Assembly: GCA_030686995.1 (NCBI GenBank) | Contig: JARVZY010002388.1 | Coordinates: 310,001 to 374,000, forward strand | Direction: 5' to 3' | DNA length: 64,000 nt | Source: Artemisia argyi | Taxonomy: Eukaryota > Streptophyta > Magnoliopsida > Asterales > Asteraceae | Part shown: piece after piece, positions 1 through 10,008 of the stretch | How positions within the stretch are numbered: the stretch's first letter is position 1 | Layout: every line of letters starts with the position of its first letter | The notes under the pieces: model-generated | The model's database searches: none | What the model saw: the letters and a program-made list of their open reading frames with translations, nothing else | What the model was told of the DNA's origin: nothing | Made by a program: the position numbers and the translations under genes

Positions 1-1681
1 AGCTTCTGTTACAGAAACATAAAACACGCAGAAAGAGGCCTTTCTGGTCCGTTTTATCAAAAAGTTAAAGCACAAAAGTTGTCCGGAATCACGTTTTCTA
101 CAAAAACTCGGTGCACGTATCCAGAAAACCAATAACGAATGAGATTTTCTTCAGTTTCTTAACAGCTATTTTACATACAAAAGTCACTATATAATAGCTA
201 TGGTTTAATAAGGCCAAGAGGTCTAATGACCTAGATTCAAGACCACAACCATGGCTAAAGCCAAGGTTGAGTCTCAATACCATGGAACAATGACCAAAGG
301 TCATGGCAAGGCCATGACTAAATGACCATATAAACTTACTTAGGCGAAAACATGAGCTAAGAGTTGTCGATAACTTGAACATACAATTTGGATCTACTTC
401 GTCTAAAGGAACCATGAGATATTACAAGAAATGGTCATACAAGTTATAAGAAACTTACCCTAATAACAATCTTCATGTAAAGATAAACTTTCCTAAGTTT
501 ATTCAAATATTAGACATGTAACTTTTCGGATCAAAACTTATATATATATATTTTATCAACTACTACAATAGTAGGGAGCCTCATGTGAGGAGTTCATTAT
601 GTAAGCCGTCGAGATGAGTTGTGGATTTACGAATTAATGTGTCCTGGCTCCTCGAACGTTTACTAACATGACTTCTGAATTATGTTGGCCCGAACGGTAG
701 TAAACGATATATAAACTATACATGTTTCATGAATCATTTCTTTTCAAAGACTTACACTATACATCGTACCACATCATGGACTAAAATGCAAGACATACAT
801 ATATAGGCAATTTTTCATATTCTTTACTCCAATCCTAAGTCGCAACATCCTATTATAGGTTGCTCGTAGAAACCTTCGCGATTTGACCATCATATTCACT
901 ACTTGCTACTTAACTTAAGGTGAGTTCATAGCCCCACTTTCCATTACTTAATTGTTTTACAAACCCTTGGGGGGAATACATGCTATTTTAACCGAACACA
1001 ATGCTTTCAAATTGTATGCTTGCCTGATTGTTTTATTATCACTAAGTACCAGCCTTGCTAAACCGAGATCCCTTATTATGAACCATTTAATCACTAGCAA
1101 TAGTGAGCGCGAATATTGTGAATAAGCCTTTTGGGATTGACGAATCCCATTTGTATTGACTAAATTCACACAAATGCATTAATATTTGAGACATGGGTAT
1201 GATAGCAAAGTACCTACCGGGATAAATCTGCCGATCGATATTGGTACACGTTAACGTTTTTGTGTCATAAGCTTAGTAATGATAATAACTGTTTTGTTTT
1301 CCAACCATTGGTGTGAGCCTATAACTCACACTACCAACATATTGTGTTCAACCATTAAACAAACTCTATGAATATCACTCATCCTTTGTGTTGACCTTTT
1401 AAGCATGTATTTCAGGTTCATGATGATCAGGGATGGCACGGAAGGGCACGGATGTTCAAGAGGGCTATAAATTTTATTATCATTCGAAAACTCATCTAAT
1501 GTGATTTGTAAACATGGAACCATCTGGGACCTCATTTTGTAATCTCTGATATTTATATAATTTGAATGATAAACCTTTTAAAACGACTCAATTAGAGTTC
1601 GTTTTCTATTATTGTGGCTATTGTGCCGTCGAGTAACACCAAGTTTAAATTCCGCTGCAACCATGAATTGGGGGTGTTACA
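1..1681 (+). repeat. T1 5' LTR, right-hand half only
   Basis: Base 1 of the window corresponds to about base 6638 in the 3' LTR, so roughly half of the LTR is present. It ends in GGGGGTGTTACA directly before the primer site. The small open frames inside it recur in the other LTR copy and are not genes. Differences from the 3' copy are concentrated in the first 400 bases. Confidence 0.9.
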
Positions 1682-1684
1682 GAT

Positions 1685-1698
1685 TGGTACCAGAGCCA
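1685..1698 (+). other. T1 primer binding site, tRNA-Met type
   Basis: TGGTACCAGAGCCA lies three bases after the LTR end. Most plant LTR elements use the 3' end of initiator tRNA-Met (TGGTATCAGAGC), and this copy differs by one base in that core. It fixes the orientation as plus. Confidence 0.85.
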
Positions 1699-1944
1699 TG
1701 GTTATAGAGAAACGGGTCTAATTGAGACCTTAACTATAACCACAATTACAAGCAAAAAAAAAAAAAAACATTTTATAGCCTTCCGCTCTTCGTGCCTTCC
1801 ATCCTCCAGATGATTATGGACTTATTATGCATGTTATGCTACATAAACATATTAGTATATTGCTATATATATGCTTGCCATATTTTGAGCACTCCCCATA
1901 AACGTTAGAATTATTTTAACATTGTAATTCTTCTCATAGAAATC

Positions 1945-2421
1945 ATGTGCGTACCCACTTTTTCCGATTATGTGCCCACTCTACCTAATAACTTTCAAGT
2001 CTTACCACCCTCACCCGAGTTCGGATTTGACTTCGTAAATGCCTTCGCTTCTGATGACGAAGAAGAACCTTTCGAAGATTCAACCGACGAAGAAGAGGAG
2101 GAACCAATGCCAACTAATTTTGCGTTGAATATTTCGAATTGTTTTGAACAAAATTGGGTTGAGGCAGACTCCGAGGAGGATAATGAGTATGAATATGTAC
2201 TAGAGCCATTACCACCACCACTATCACTTCCCTTTGATATCCCTACATGTGATGAATTGGATCACTCATTATGGATCGTATCTCGACCATCATTGATTCA
2301 ACAAGAAAGTCAGCATGGAAACTACAGCCTCTCAAACTTCATCGACTCATACCTCTATGACACACTAAACCAAGAAGTTGCCGATCAATCAGAGCTGCTC
2401 GGACCATCTTACTCACAATAG
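1945..2421 (+). CDS. Acidic leader ORF of T1, function unknown
   Basis: This is an open frame of 158 codons between the primer site and gag, in the sense direction of the element. I recognise no domain. The protein is strongly acidic, with glutamate/aspartate runs near residues 37-53 and 74-83, and proline-rich segments near residues 10-25 and 88-97. It has no zinc knuckle, signal peptide or membrane segment. Element C has a decayed frame in the same place, beginning MSSDTHAV at 45440 on the minus strand, so a leader ORF may be a shared trait of these elements. Many composite-family elements of this type, as I remember them, have an acidic N-terminal region before gag. It is unclear whether this one is translated on its own. 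Confidence 0.5.
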   Translation: MCVPTFSDYVPTLPNNFQVLPPSPEFGFDFVNAFASDDEEEPFEDSTDEEEEEPMPTNFALNISNCFEQNWVEADSEEDNEYEYVLEPLPPPLSLPFDIPTCDELDHSLWIVSRPSLIQQESQHGNYSLSNFIDSYLYDTLNQEVADQSELLGPSYSQ

Positions 2422-2745
2422 ACTAGTGTGATGATACTAGTTATCTTTTGTACTACTAAACTGATTAGACTCAGTTAGTAAATGTTATGAAATCCATCTA
2501 ATAGCTAGCGATAGTAGAAACGTTGTAATTACTAAACTGAAAGTATCAGTTAGTAAATTTTGAAGAAGCTTGTAATAGGTTTCGATTTTGTAAATCAACC
2601 AACGTTGTATGAATAAAACTCTTGTTTTATACTATCATGTGTTATGCCTTTAAACCTCCAATGTAATGATTATGTCATTTCCCATCAAAAATCATGCTTA
2701 TTTCACAACTCTCTACTCACGACGTATCTTCTGTATAATAGAATC

Positions 2746-4038
2746 ATGGCGCCAACGAAGAAGACACCACCAACAATGACTCAAGCTGCTATTCGCAAAC
2801 TAGTTAAAGATAGTGTAAAAGCAGCAATAGCAAATGAACGAGCAGCCATAGCTACAAAGGCCGCAACAGCCTCTAAAGCTGCTAGAACTGCTGAAGCTGC
2901 TAGAACTGCTGAAACTACTAGAACTGCTGAAGCTGTTCGAATAGCTGCAACTACCATCAATACTAGAGGACCGAACCCATCCGGTCCTCCAGTAATAAAT
3001 ATTGATCCAGTAAGTAAGAGCTGCACATTCAAGGGTTATTTAAATTGCCAACCCACCAATTGCAAAGGTACTAATGGAGCCGTAAGTGTTAACCCCTGGT
3101 TTGAAAAAGCGGAGTCAGTATTTTTGATCAACAAATGCACCGAGAATGACAAAGTTCAATATGCCACCGGTCCACTGTTGGATGAGGCATTATCATGGTG
3201 GAATTTAGTATCTCAACCAATGGGCATTGAAAATGATTATAAGATTCCTGGGGATAATATAAAGAAAGAGTATTGCCCTCACAGTGGAATGCAGGAATTA
3301 GAAGTAGAATTCTGGAACCATGTTGTTAAAGGAACCGACATCCTGACTTACAACCGTCGATTCCATGAATTGAGGATACTATGCCCAACAATGGTTTCGA
3401 CAAATGAGAAACTGTTAGAAGAATATATCTGGGGACTCCCACTAAGCATACAAGGGAGCATGATTACATCTGGTCCCAAAACACTTGATGAGGCTATGCG
3501 GATGTCTCGCAGCCTCATGGATCAAGTGGTGCGTACGGCAGAAACCCAAAGACAAAACTTCAACAACTCCAACTACTGTAACAACAATAACAAAAGAAAC
3601 AACAAAAACAAGCGACCATGGGATGATAACCGTGGAAATAACAACAACAACAGCCCAACTCAAAACAACAACAATCATAACCAGCAAAACAAAAGACAAG
3701 AGGCTGCAACGGCTTATGTTGCTGCACCAACCAGAGGTGGATATACTGGGACTCAACCACAGTGTACTAAGTGTAACTTCCATCACTCAGGTCCTTGCCC
3801 CGCCAAGTGCAACAATTGCCAAAAGCCAGGACATCTTGCCAGAGATTGTAGAAGCAAGGCTGTAGCTACTGTTAGCAATACACAGCCGATAGCTATATGC
3901 TTCGGATGTGGAGAAAGTGGACATTACAAGCACCGATGTCCCCAAAACCAAGGTCAACAAGTTGAAGACAACCAGGGGAGAGCATATATGTTAGGAGGAG
4001 AAGGAGCTTATCAGAATCTCAACAACACTGCAGAATAA
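2746..4038 (+). CDS. gag: Gag (capsid-nucleocapsid) polyprotein of T1
   Basis: Gag forms the cytoplasmic virus-like particle that packages element RNA. An uninterrupted frame of 430 residues starts at MAPTKKTPPT. The frame is open further upstream to 2644, but the family usually begins with this MxPxK..PxMTQAAIR pattern, so I chose 2746. Residues 20-70 are an alanine/arginine-rich repeat (TAEAART type). Residues about 90-270 are the retrotransposon gag domain, with WFEKAESVF and the YIWGLP words. Residues 275-330 are very rich in asparagine, encoded by AAC runs. Two CCHC knuckles follow, CNNCQKPGHLARDC near 355-368 and CFGCGESGHYKHRC near 385-398. The frame ends shortly after the second knuckle; protease and pol, normally fused behind it, are missing. 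An intact gag in a pol-less element suggests selection or recent insertion. Confidence 0.88.
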   Translation: MAPTKKTPPTMTQAAIRKLVKDSVKAAIANERAAIATKAATASKAARTAEAARTAETTRTAEAVRIAATTINTRGPNPSGPPVINIDPVSKSCTFKGYLNCQPTNCKGTNGAVSVNPWFEKAESVFLINKCTENDKVQYATGPLLDEALSWWNLVSQPMGIENDYKIPGDNIKKEYCPHSGMQELEVEFWNHVVKGTDILTYNRRFHELRILCPTMVSTNEKLLEEYIWGLPLSIQGSMITSGPKTLDEAMRMSRSLMDQVVRTAETQRQNFNNSNYCNNNNKRNNKNKRPWDDNRGNNNNNSPTQNNNNHNQQNKRQEAATAYVAAPTRGGYTGTQPQCTKCNFHHSGPCPAKCNNCQKPGHLARDCRSKAVATVSNTQPIAICFGCGESGHYKHRCPQNQGQQVEDNQGRAYMLGGEGAYQNLNNTAE

Positions 4039-4370
4039 TGAAGTTTAGAAATTAGCAGTTATATTTATTTATGCACTATGTTGTACTACGTGTATGTCAT
4101 CCCTAGTAATGGGAGTTTTACGACTTAAGAATATTTACTGTTCAATAAACAACTCTTTGTGATAAGTCTCATCTATTGTACTTTCTATCTCCAAACCAAT
4201 TTGACTGATTAGTAGACTATTACCATTCTATAAGATTTACCCAGTTATCCTATAAACCATTCCACAAATATTACTTCAAGCTATTTTGCTACCACTTTAT
4301 TGTTTCACATCATTTTACTCCAAGATATTCTACCACCATCTTAGAAAAATTACTTCGTTAATACCACCCT

Positions 4371-4377
4371 ATAAATT
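4371..4377 (+). promoter_or_regulatory. Captured TATA box upstream of the receptor-kinase-like fragment
   Basis: TATAAAT lies 65 bases before the ATG at 4436. The stretch between is C/T/A-rich, like a plant 5' leader, and differs from the surrounding element. This spacing is normal for a plant core promoter, so the captured segment may include the donor gene's promoter. Activity is not shown by sequence. Confidence 0.4.
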
Positions 4378-4435
4378 GATATCATATCTTCTTTACCCAG
4401 CTTCATCTCAAACCACTAAAACTCATCAAACCAAA

Positions 4436-4585
4436 ATGAAGGACACAAGCCTCGTTCGTTTTTTCACCATCATTATCTTCACAACCGTTGCAACCACAAG
4501 CTCATTAACCGATCTTGATACACTTTTAAAACTCAAATCATCCTTAGTTACACCACAAGCAACCTCATCAGCTTTACAAGATTGA
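4436..4585 (+). pseudogene. Captured 5' end of an LRR receptor-like kinase gene inside T1
   Basis: The frame from the ATG at 4436 encodes a signal peptide (MKDTSLVRFF, then a run of hydrophobic I/F/T/A residues) followed by LTDLDTLLKLKSSLV and SSALQD. Plant LRR receptor kinases of the CLV1/LRR-XI kind start this way: a signal peptide, then an LRRNT_2 cap reading xDxxxLLxLKSSL...LxDW. The expected tryptophan after LQD is replaced by TGA, a one-base change from TGG; the next codons read IPSKTF before a frame end. No LRR repeats or kinase follow, and gag-element sequence resumes toward the purine tract. The piece lies in sense orientation between gag and the 3' LTR. The frame is also open upstream to 4286, but that part reads as untranslated leader. 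Receptor-like origin is inference from motif shape only. Confidence 0.55.
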
Positions 4586-4887
4586 ATACCATCTAAAACT
4601 TTTAAGAAACACAATACTACGTGACTAAACCGAAATTCACATTATCGGTCCTAAATTATACATAGCCTGATCACCTATGTCTAATTCAGGAGGGATCATG
4701 TTATGCTGGGAGCAGTCACCTGTATGTTTTCTTAGAAACAAACTTCTCATAAGTAACCTCATCCTACGCCATACACTGAAACGACAAATCAAACTACATC
4801 ACTCTAGTCCTCATAAGTAACCACACCTCTTCATCGACACCACTCCAAAGTATAACACATATAGAACTTAGGGACGAAGTTCCCCAT

Positions 4888-4899
4888 AAGGGGTAGAGA
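4888..4899 (+). other. T1 polypurine tract
   Basis: AAGGGGTAGAGA ends one base before the 3' LTR. It is the expected plus-strand primer of reverse transcription. The word GGGACGAAGTTCC at 4871..4883 precedes it and recurs, reverse complemented, next to the tract of element C. Confidence 0.75.
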
Positions 4900-4900
4900 C

Positions 4901-7900
4901 TGTAACAATTCACATTTTTAGGTTAATTACTATTCTCGGGAAATTTTACTATTCACTTTTACTATTCATTTTTCCCGAAATTTGATTTTTGTTTCTTGGC
5001 CTCGAGTGATAAATCATTTCCATGGCAAATTAAAAGTTTGACATTCATCAGATCATTTACGCGAAAGTTAATAAGGAATTACACGTTTTAGGGTAAAACG
5101 TCATTCAAAAATTCTACGCACAACGAAACTCGACCGCGTTAATTTTCCCCGTATTAGAAAAATGTTTGATACACTCATGATTTATTTGAGAATAAATCAT
5201 GACTGAGAAAAACATGACCAAATAAACCTCGGCCGTGAAAAACTGGAATTTTCGTTTTTAAGCGTTCTTACTCAGCCGTAACCTTAGCCTATACCTGCAC
5301 CGCGTTTCTAAGACGATTTGAGTTTTCACATTTTTGGAGTAAGTCAACATATTTTTCCCTCCCCCTTTGACCAAAAATCATTCCTTGATTTTATAAGTCA
5401 TTCTTTGATTTTTAGGCTTACGGTTTTATGTCTAAAAGACATTTAATACCAACCGACACTAGACTGAGCCCAGTCTAGACAGTATAAGTCATTTTAAATC
5501 ATTTTTATCCTATTAGAAAAGTAACATTTTACTTTTCTCAATTTTACACAATATTCGTACATTTTACGTATTACGCGTTTTAGACCCGTGTTTCCAGTTT
5601 TAGCAGGGTTTTACCACCCCAATGGAACCTACCACTTATTTTATATTTTATTATGGAGTATAATGATATGTTTAACCAGACTTTCAAGTTCCACATTTTT
5701 ACGACACCCGGTTTTACGTTTTGAGGCTTAAAAATTTACGGTTGGCATTTCCCGGAGTCAAAACTCATCCAATACTTAGGATAATATCTTCCAAGAACCA
5801 CCTCATCCTTCCTAGCCATATCAAACCGCCATTAGGGGGGGGGGAGTCACCCCTTGGTGTGGCTTGATCTCATGCAAATTGATCTAGGATGATTACATGT
5901 GTCAAAGCTTGTTAAGAAAGCTTTGACAAGTCTTAGTTTCTAACCTCCTCAAGCCCTTATAAAAGCCCTCTCCCCCTCTCATTTGTACGCCACCATCACA
6001 CACACACAAACACCATCTCTTTAGCAAATTACTTCCAAGTTTCATGCAAGAATCAAGTGCAATATCAACACATAAACTCTAGTTTGGTTTTGATTCATCA
6101 AACTACTTCCAAACCCTAGAAACTTTGGTGATTTCTCTTGAGTTTGAATCCACTCAAGTCACCTCAACTTTCATCATCTCTCTTTCAAGAATACAAGTGT
6201 AGAAATATTGCTTGAAGTGAGGTAGGTTGAAGCTAAAGTCTATCAAAGTCCTTACCTTACATGTTAACTTCCTTTCTTATTTGAAAGCCAAAAGTTGTAA
6301 GCCAAACCCTAACATGCTTCTTGTTAAATATCATAATCATGTTATTTACATATCATTCATGCTATATTATGTCTTGTATTCATGTCCATGATGTATAAAA
6401 ATGAGTAAAACAAGTTATTGTATATGATTGTTAAGATAAGTTATTTAAACAAGTAAACTAGTGACTTTCTTGGTATAATCTGATCAAAATGGTAAAATTA
6501 TGATATTGGATCATTACATATTGTAGTAGAGGACCTAACAAGGAAACCATAGCAATTTGAACCACCTAAAACGAGTATACGAGTCAAAAGTTATGACTAC
6601 TTGAATTTACCAAAACTTTGCGGCAAAGCTGCCAAATAGCTTCCGTTACAGAAACATAAAACACGCAAAAAGAGGCATTTCTGGTCCATTTCATCAAAAA
6701 TTTAAAGCACAAAAGTTATCCGGAATCACGTTTTCTACAAAAACTCGGGAGCACGTATCCAGAAAACCAATAACGAATGAGATTTTCTTCAGTTTCTTAA
6801 CAGCTATTTTATATACAAAAGTCACTATATAATAGCTATGATTTAATAAGACCAAGAGGTCTAATGACCTAGATTCAAGACCACAACCATGGCTAAAGCC
6901 AAGGTTGAGTCTCAATACCATGGAACAATGACCAAAGGTCATGGCAAGGCCATGACTAAATGACCATATAAACTTACTTAGGCGAAAACATGAGCTAAGA
7001 GTTGGCGAACTTGAACATACAATTTGGATCTACTTCATCTAAAGGAACCATGAGATATTACAAGAAATGGTCATACAAGTTATAAGAAACTTACCCTAAT
7101 AACAATCTTCATGTAAAGATAAACTTTCCTAAGTTTATTCAAATATTAGACATGTAACTTTTCGGATCAAAACTTATATATATATATTTTATCAACTACT
7201 ACAATAGTAGGGAGCCTCATGTGAGGAGTTCATTATGTAAGCCGTCGAGATGAGTTGTGGATTTACGAATTAATGTGTCCTGGCTCCTCGAACGTTTACT
7301 AACATGACTTCTGAATTATGTTGGCCCGAACGGTAGTAAACGATATATAAACTATACATGTTTCATGAATCATTTCTTTTCAAAGACTTACACTATACAT
7401 CGTACCACATCATGGACTAAAATGCAAGACATACATATATAGGCAATTTTTCATATTCTTTACTCCAATCCTAAGTCGCAACATCCTATTATAGGTTGCT
7501 CGTAGAAACCTTCGCGATTCGACCATCATATTCACTACTTGCTACTTAACTTAAGGTGAGTTCATAGCCCCACTTTCCATTACTTAATTGTTTTACAAAC
7601 CCTTGGGGGGAATACATGCTATTTTAACCGAACACAATGCTTTCAAATTGTATGCTTGCCTGATTGTTTTATTATCACTAAGTACCAGCCTTGCTAAACC
7701 GAGATCCCTTATTATGAACCATTTAATCACTAGCAATAGTGAGCGCGAATATTGTGAATAGGCCTTTTGGGATTGACGAATCCCATTTGTATTGACTAAA
7801 TTCACACAAATGCATTAATATTTGAGACATGGGTATGATAGCAAAGTACCTACCGGGATAAATCTGCCGATCGATATTGGTACACGTTAACGTTTTTGTG

Positions 7901-8317
7901 TCATAAGCTTAGTAATGATAATAACTGTTTTGTTTTCCAACCATTGGTGTGAGCCTATAACTCACACTACCAACATATTGTGTTCAACCATTAAACAAAC
8001 TCTATGAATATCACTCATCCTTTGTGTTGACCTTTTAAGCATGTATTTCAGGTTCATGATGATCAGGGATGGCACGGAAGGGCACGGATGTTCAAGAGGG
8101 CTATAAATTTTATTATCATTCGAAAACTCATCTAATGTGATTTGTAAACATGGAACCATCTGGGACCTCATTTTGTAATCTCTGATATTTATATAATTTG
8201 AATGATAAACCTTTTAAAACGACTCAATTAGAGTTCGTTTTCTATTATTGTGACTATTGTGCCGTCGAGTAACACCAAGTTTGAATTCCGCTGCAACCAT
8301 GAATTGGGGGTGTTACA
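4901..8317 (+). repeat. T1 3' LTR (3417 bp)
   Basis: Begins TGTAACAATTC after the purine tract and ends GGGGGTGTTACA. A TATA box lies at 5958..5965 with a CT-rich stretch and a CACACACA run after it, so R probably begins near 5990. The right half repeats bases 1..1681. A run of nine G occurs at 5837..5845. Confidence 0.9.
5958..5965 (+). promoter_or_regulatory. TATA box of the T1 LTR promoter
   Basis: TATAAAAG followed by a pyrimidine-rich segment (CCCTCTCCCCCTCTC) sits in the middle of the 3' LTR. This is the usual layout of a plant LTR promoter. The matching box of the 5' LTR is outside the window. Readout from this copy would run toward the expansin gene. Confidence 0.5.
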
Positions 8318-9359
8318 TATTTCATGATCAAACAACCTTGTCATAATTAACACATAACAAATTCTTTAGATACATATCATATTCTTTCGGTGTGCTCTAT
8401 TGTGTAATAAATGACAAGAATAACGGACAAGTTTTAAATTTTTACAGTTTTGTAGCACAAGGTGCAATAGTTCAGCCCAAACACTTTTTTGTGCAATCTC
8501 AACATTTCTCTTTTAACACAACTCAATCACTCACACAACAAAAAATACACTTTATTATAACACAACCATGCCACCACTCGAGGGACACAAAAAATCCGCC
8601 AAGGGTAAAAAAAAGCACACTCATAAGCCAAGTTATATTGCAAAAAGTGCAAGGCATGCATTATAACGCATCACCATTGGCGCAAGAGACGGTGTGGTAA
8701 TGTGGCTTCATGCAAGCCATTGGGGCTTTGGCAAAAGGCAAAATGTTATGTCACCATGTACTCTTATTTCATATATGACAACCACACAAATCTCCACCTC
8801 ATTATATTGTAGTTCATCATTGATGCATCCAGACACATAAATAAACGCTCTTTACCTCACTGAAACACCAAAACACGAAAAACACCAAAAGTATGTTCCA
8901 TTGAAATAAAATCGGACCACCATTAACACCACTCACCTCGTCGCCACCATTGCCAACAGAGTACCACCTCATTAGGCCACCCGAGTCACCCACACTATCA
9001 TCATACTACCACCCCTACTGTTGTACATCATTAGATGCTACTGTCATCCAAACGATATCCTATCAACAATAAAACTAACACCACAAAAACGAATAATTGT
9101 GTTGTATAATTATATGTAATTAATCTATCAAAATTTTAGAAAAACTTTCATTTGTTACTTTTAAAAGAGTTCCTAATTTTAGATTTAAGATATGTTGATT
9201 TGAATTAGAGTGGCTTAAACAAGGTCAACATGCAAAAGAAACTTTTTACTAGTAAAACTTACAGATTTCTTTTTATAAACTTAATCTTTCATAAACTTTC
9301 ATTCTTTAAACACATAACATATTCCATGATCAAATAATAACCTTGTCATAATTTAACAC
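8316..9359 (+). repeat. Imperfect direct repeat flanking about 1 kb
   Basis: The stretch at 8316..8353 recurs with small changes at 9318..9359; both read CAT..CATGATCAAA, then CCTTGTCATAATT and AACAC. Similarity continues weakly on both sides (CACATAACA, ATTCTTTA, AGxTACAT words). The first copy touches the LTR end of T1, so T1 appears to have inserted into one copy of an older duplication. Confidence 0.55.
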
Positions 9360-9441
9360 CAACATGCTAAGATTTCTAGCTACATCATAATATTATTATG
9401 GTATTATCAAAAGAATAAATATTATTATGGTATACATGATG

Positions 9442-9472
<31 letters not shown>

Positions 9473-9879
9473 GTATTAACTATAAAACATGTCCGTCTTT
9501 TTTTAACTAAAACTAGACAAAAGTACTAATACATGAGATAGTAACCATAAAAAACGTATCGTGATCACTAACCCCTATAAAGCATAAAGGTAAACCGGTT
9601 TAGAATCATCTAACAAATCTTCGACGTTTACCTATAAATAAAAAAAGTAAAAAATAAAAATAAATAAATAAATAAAAATAAAAAGTAACAAATCTTAACC
9701 CGACCCGACGACCGACACCAACAACACTGAAACAGTCCGGATTTGACGCCTTAACTACCGTGGGGACCTACAAAGAGTAAACTTAATGGCACGACTGTAA
9801 ATAACTCAAAGATCAAGGACACAAATGTAAACATATTTTATAAAATTTGTTTATAGTTACCCGTGTTATTTCAGCCTCA
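8354..9879. other. Intergenic stretch before the expansin gene
   Basis: No gene seen. It is AT-rich and includes a tract of 27 T (9442..9468) and an A/T-rich AAATAAAT stretch near 9640-9690. The one frame over 100 codons (8392..8700) has no recognisable motif and I do not call it. Confidence 0.5.
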
Positions 9880-9887
9880 TTATATAC
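9880..9887 (+). promoter_or_regulatory. TATA box of the beta-expansin gene
   Basis: TATATA within CATTATATACCAC lies 122-129 bases upstream of the chosen ATG, leaving a leader of roughly 95 bases. Position and form suit a plant core promoter. Confidence 0.5.
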
Positions 9888-10008
9888 CACTGTCCCTAAC
9901 ACTCCGGAACTCAAACTCACTCAACATTTTCTCTCCCTAGAATTTGTTTGTTTTTGTACTTCGTACATTCCGCCTACATTTGTTGTAGGTTTCTTTTTTA
10001 CATCCATA

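Larger units (their letters stand above)
1..8317 (+). mobile_element. T1: non-autonomous Ty3/gypsy (Tekay-like) LTR retrotransposon, 5' end outside the window
   Basis: Two long near-identical direct repeats (1..1681 and 6638..8317) are the ends of LTRs. The right LTR begins TGTAACA at 4901 and ends TGTTACA at 8317. The 3.2 kb between the LTRs holds a Met-type primer site, an acidic ORF, a gag ORF, a fragment of a host receptor-kinase-like gene and a polypurine tract. No protease, reverse transcriptase, RNase H or integrase can be read, so the element needs enzymes from elsewhere. The left LTR is cut by the window edge, so its target-site duplication cannot be tested; the right flank begins TATTT. 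The Tekay/Del assignment rests on the gag type, the 3.4 kb LTR and the GGGACGAAGTTCC word before the purine tract, which element C shares. Confidence 0.88.

Noticed and set aside
98..415. Minus-strand frame in the T1 LTR, recurring near 6694
   Set aside because: It lies in a duplicated LTR, shows no domain, and the second copy has a different frame length because of small changes; a chance frame.
957..1535. Two minus-strand frames identical to frames at 7593 and 7962
   Set aside because: Conserved only because the LTRs are near-identical; no protein features.
1685..1698. tRNA-Met-like sequence as a possible tRNA gene
   Set aside because: Only the 3' terminal complement is present right after an LTR; it is a primer site. 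The same holds at 19343, 35629 and 45627.
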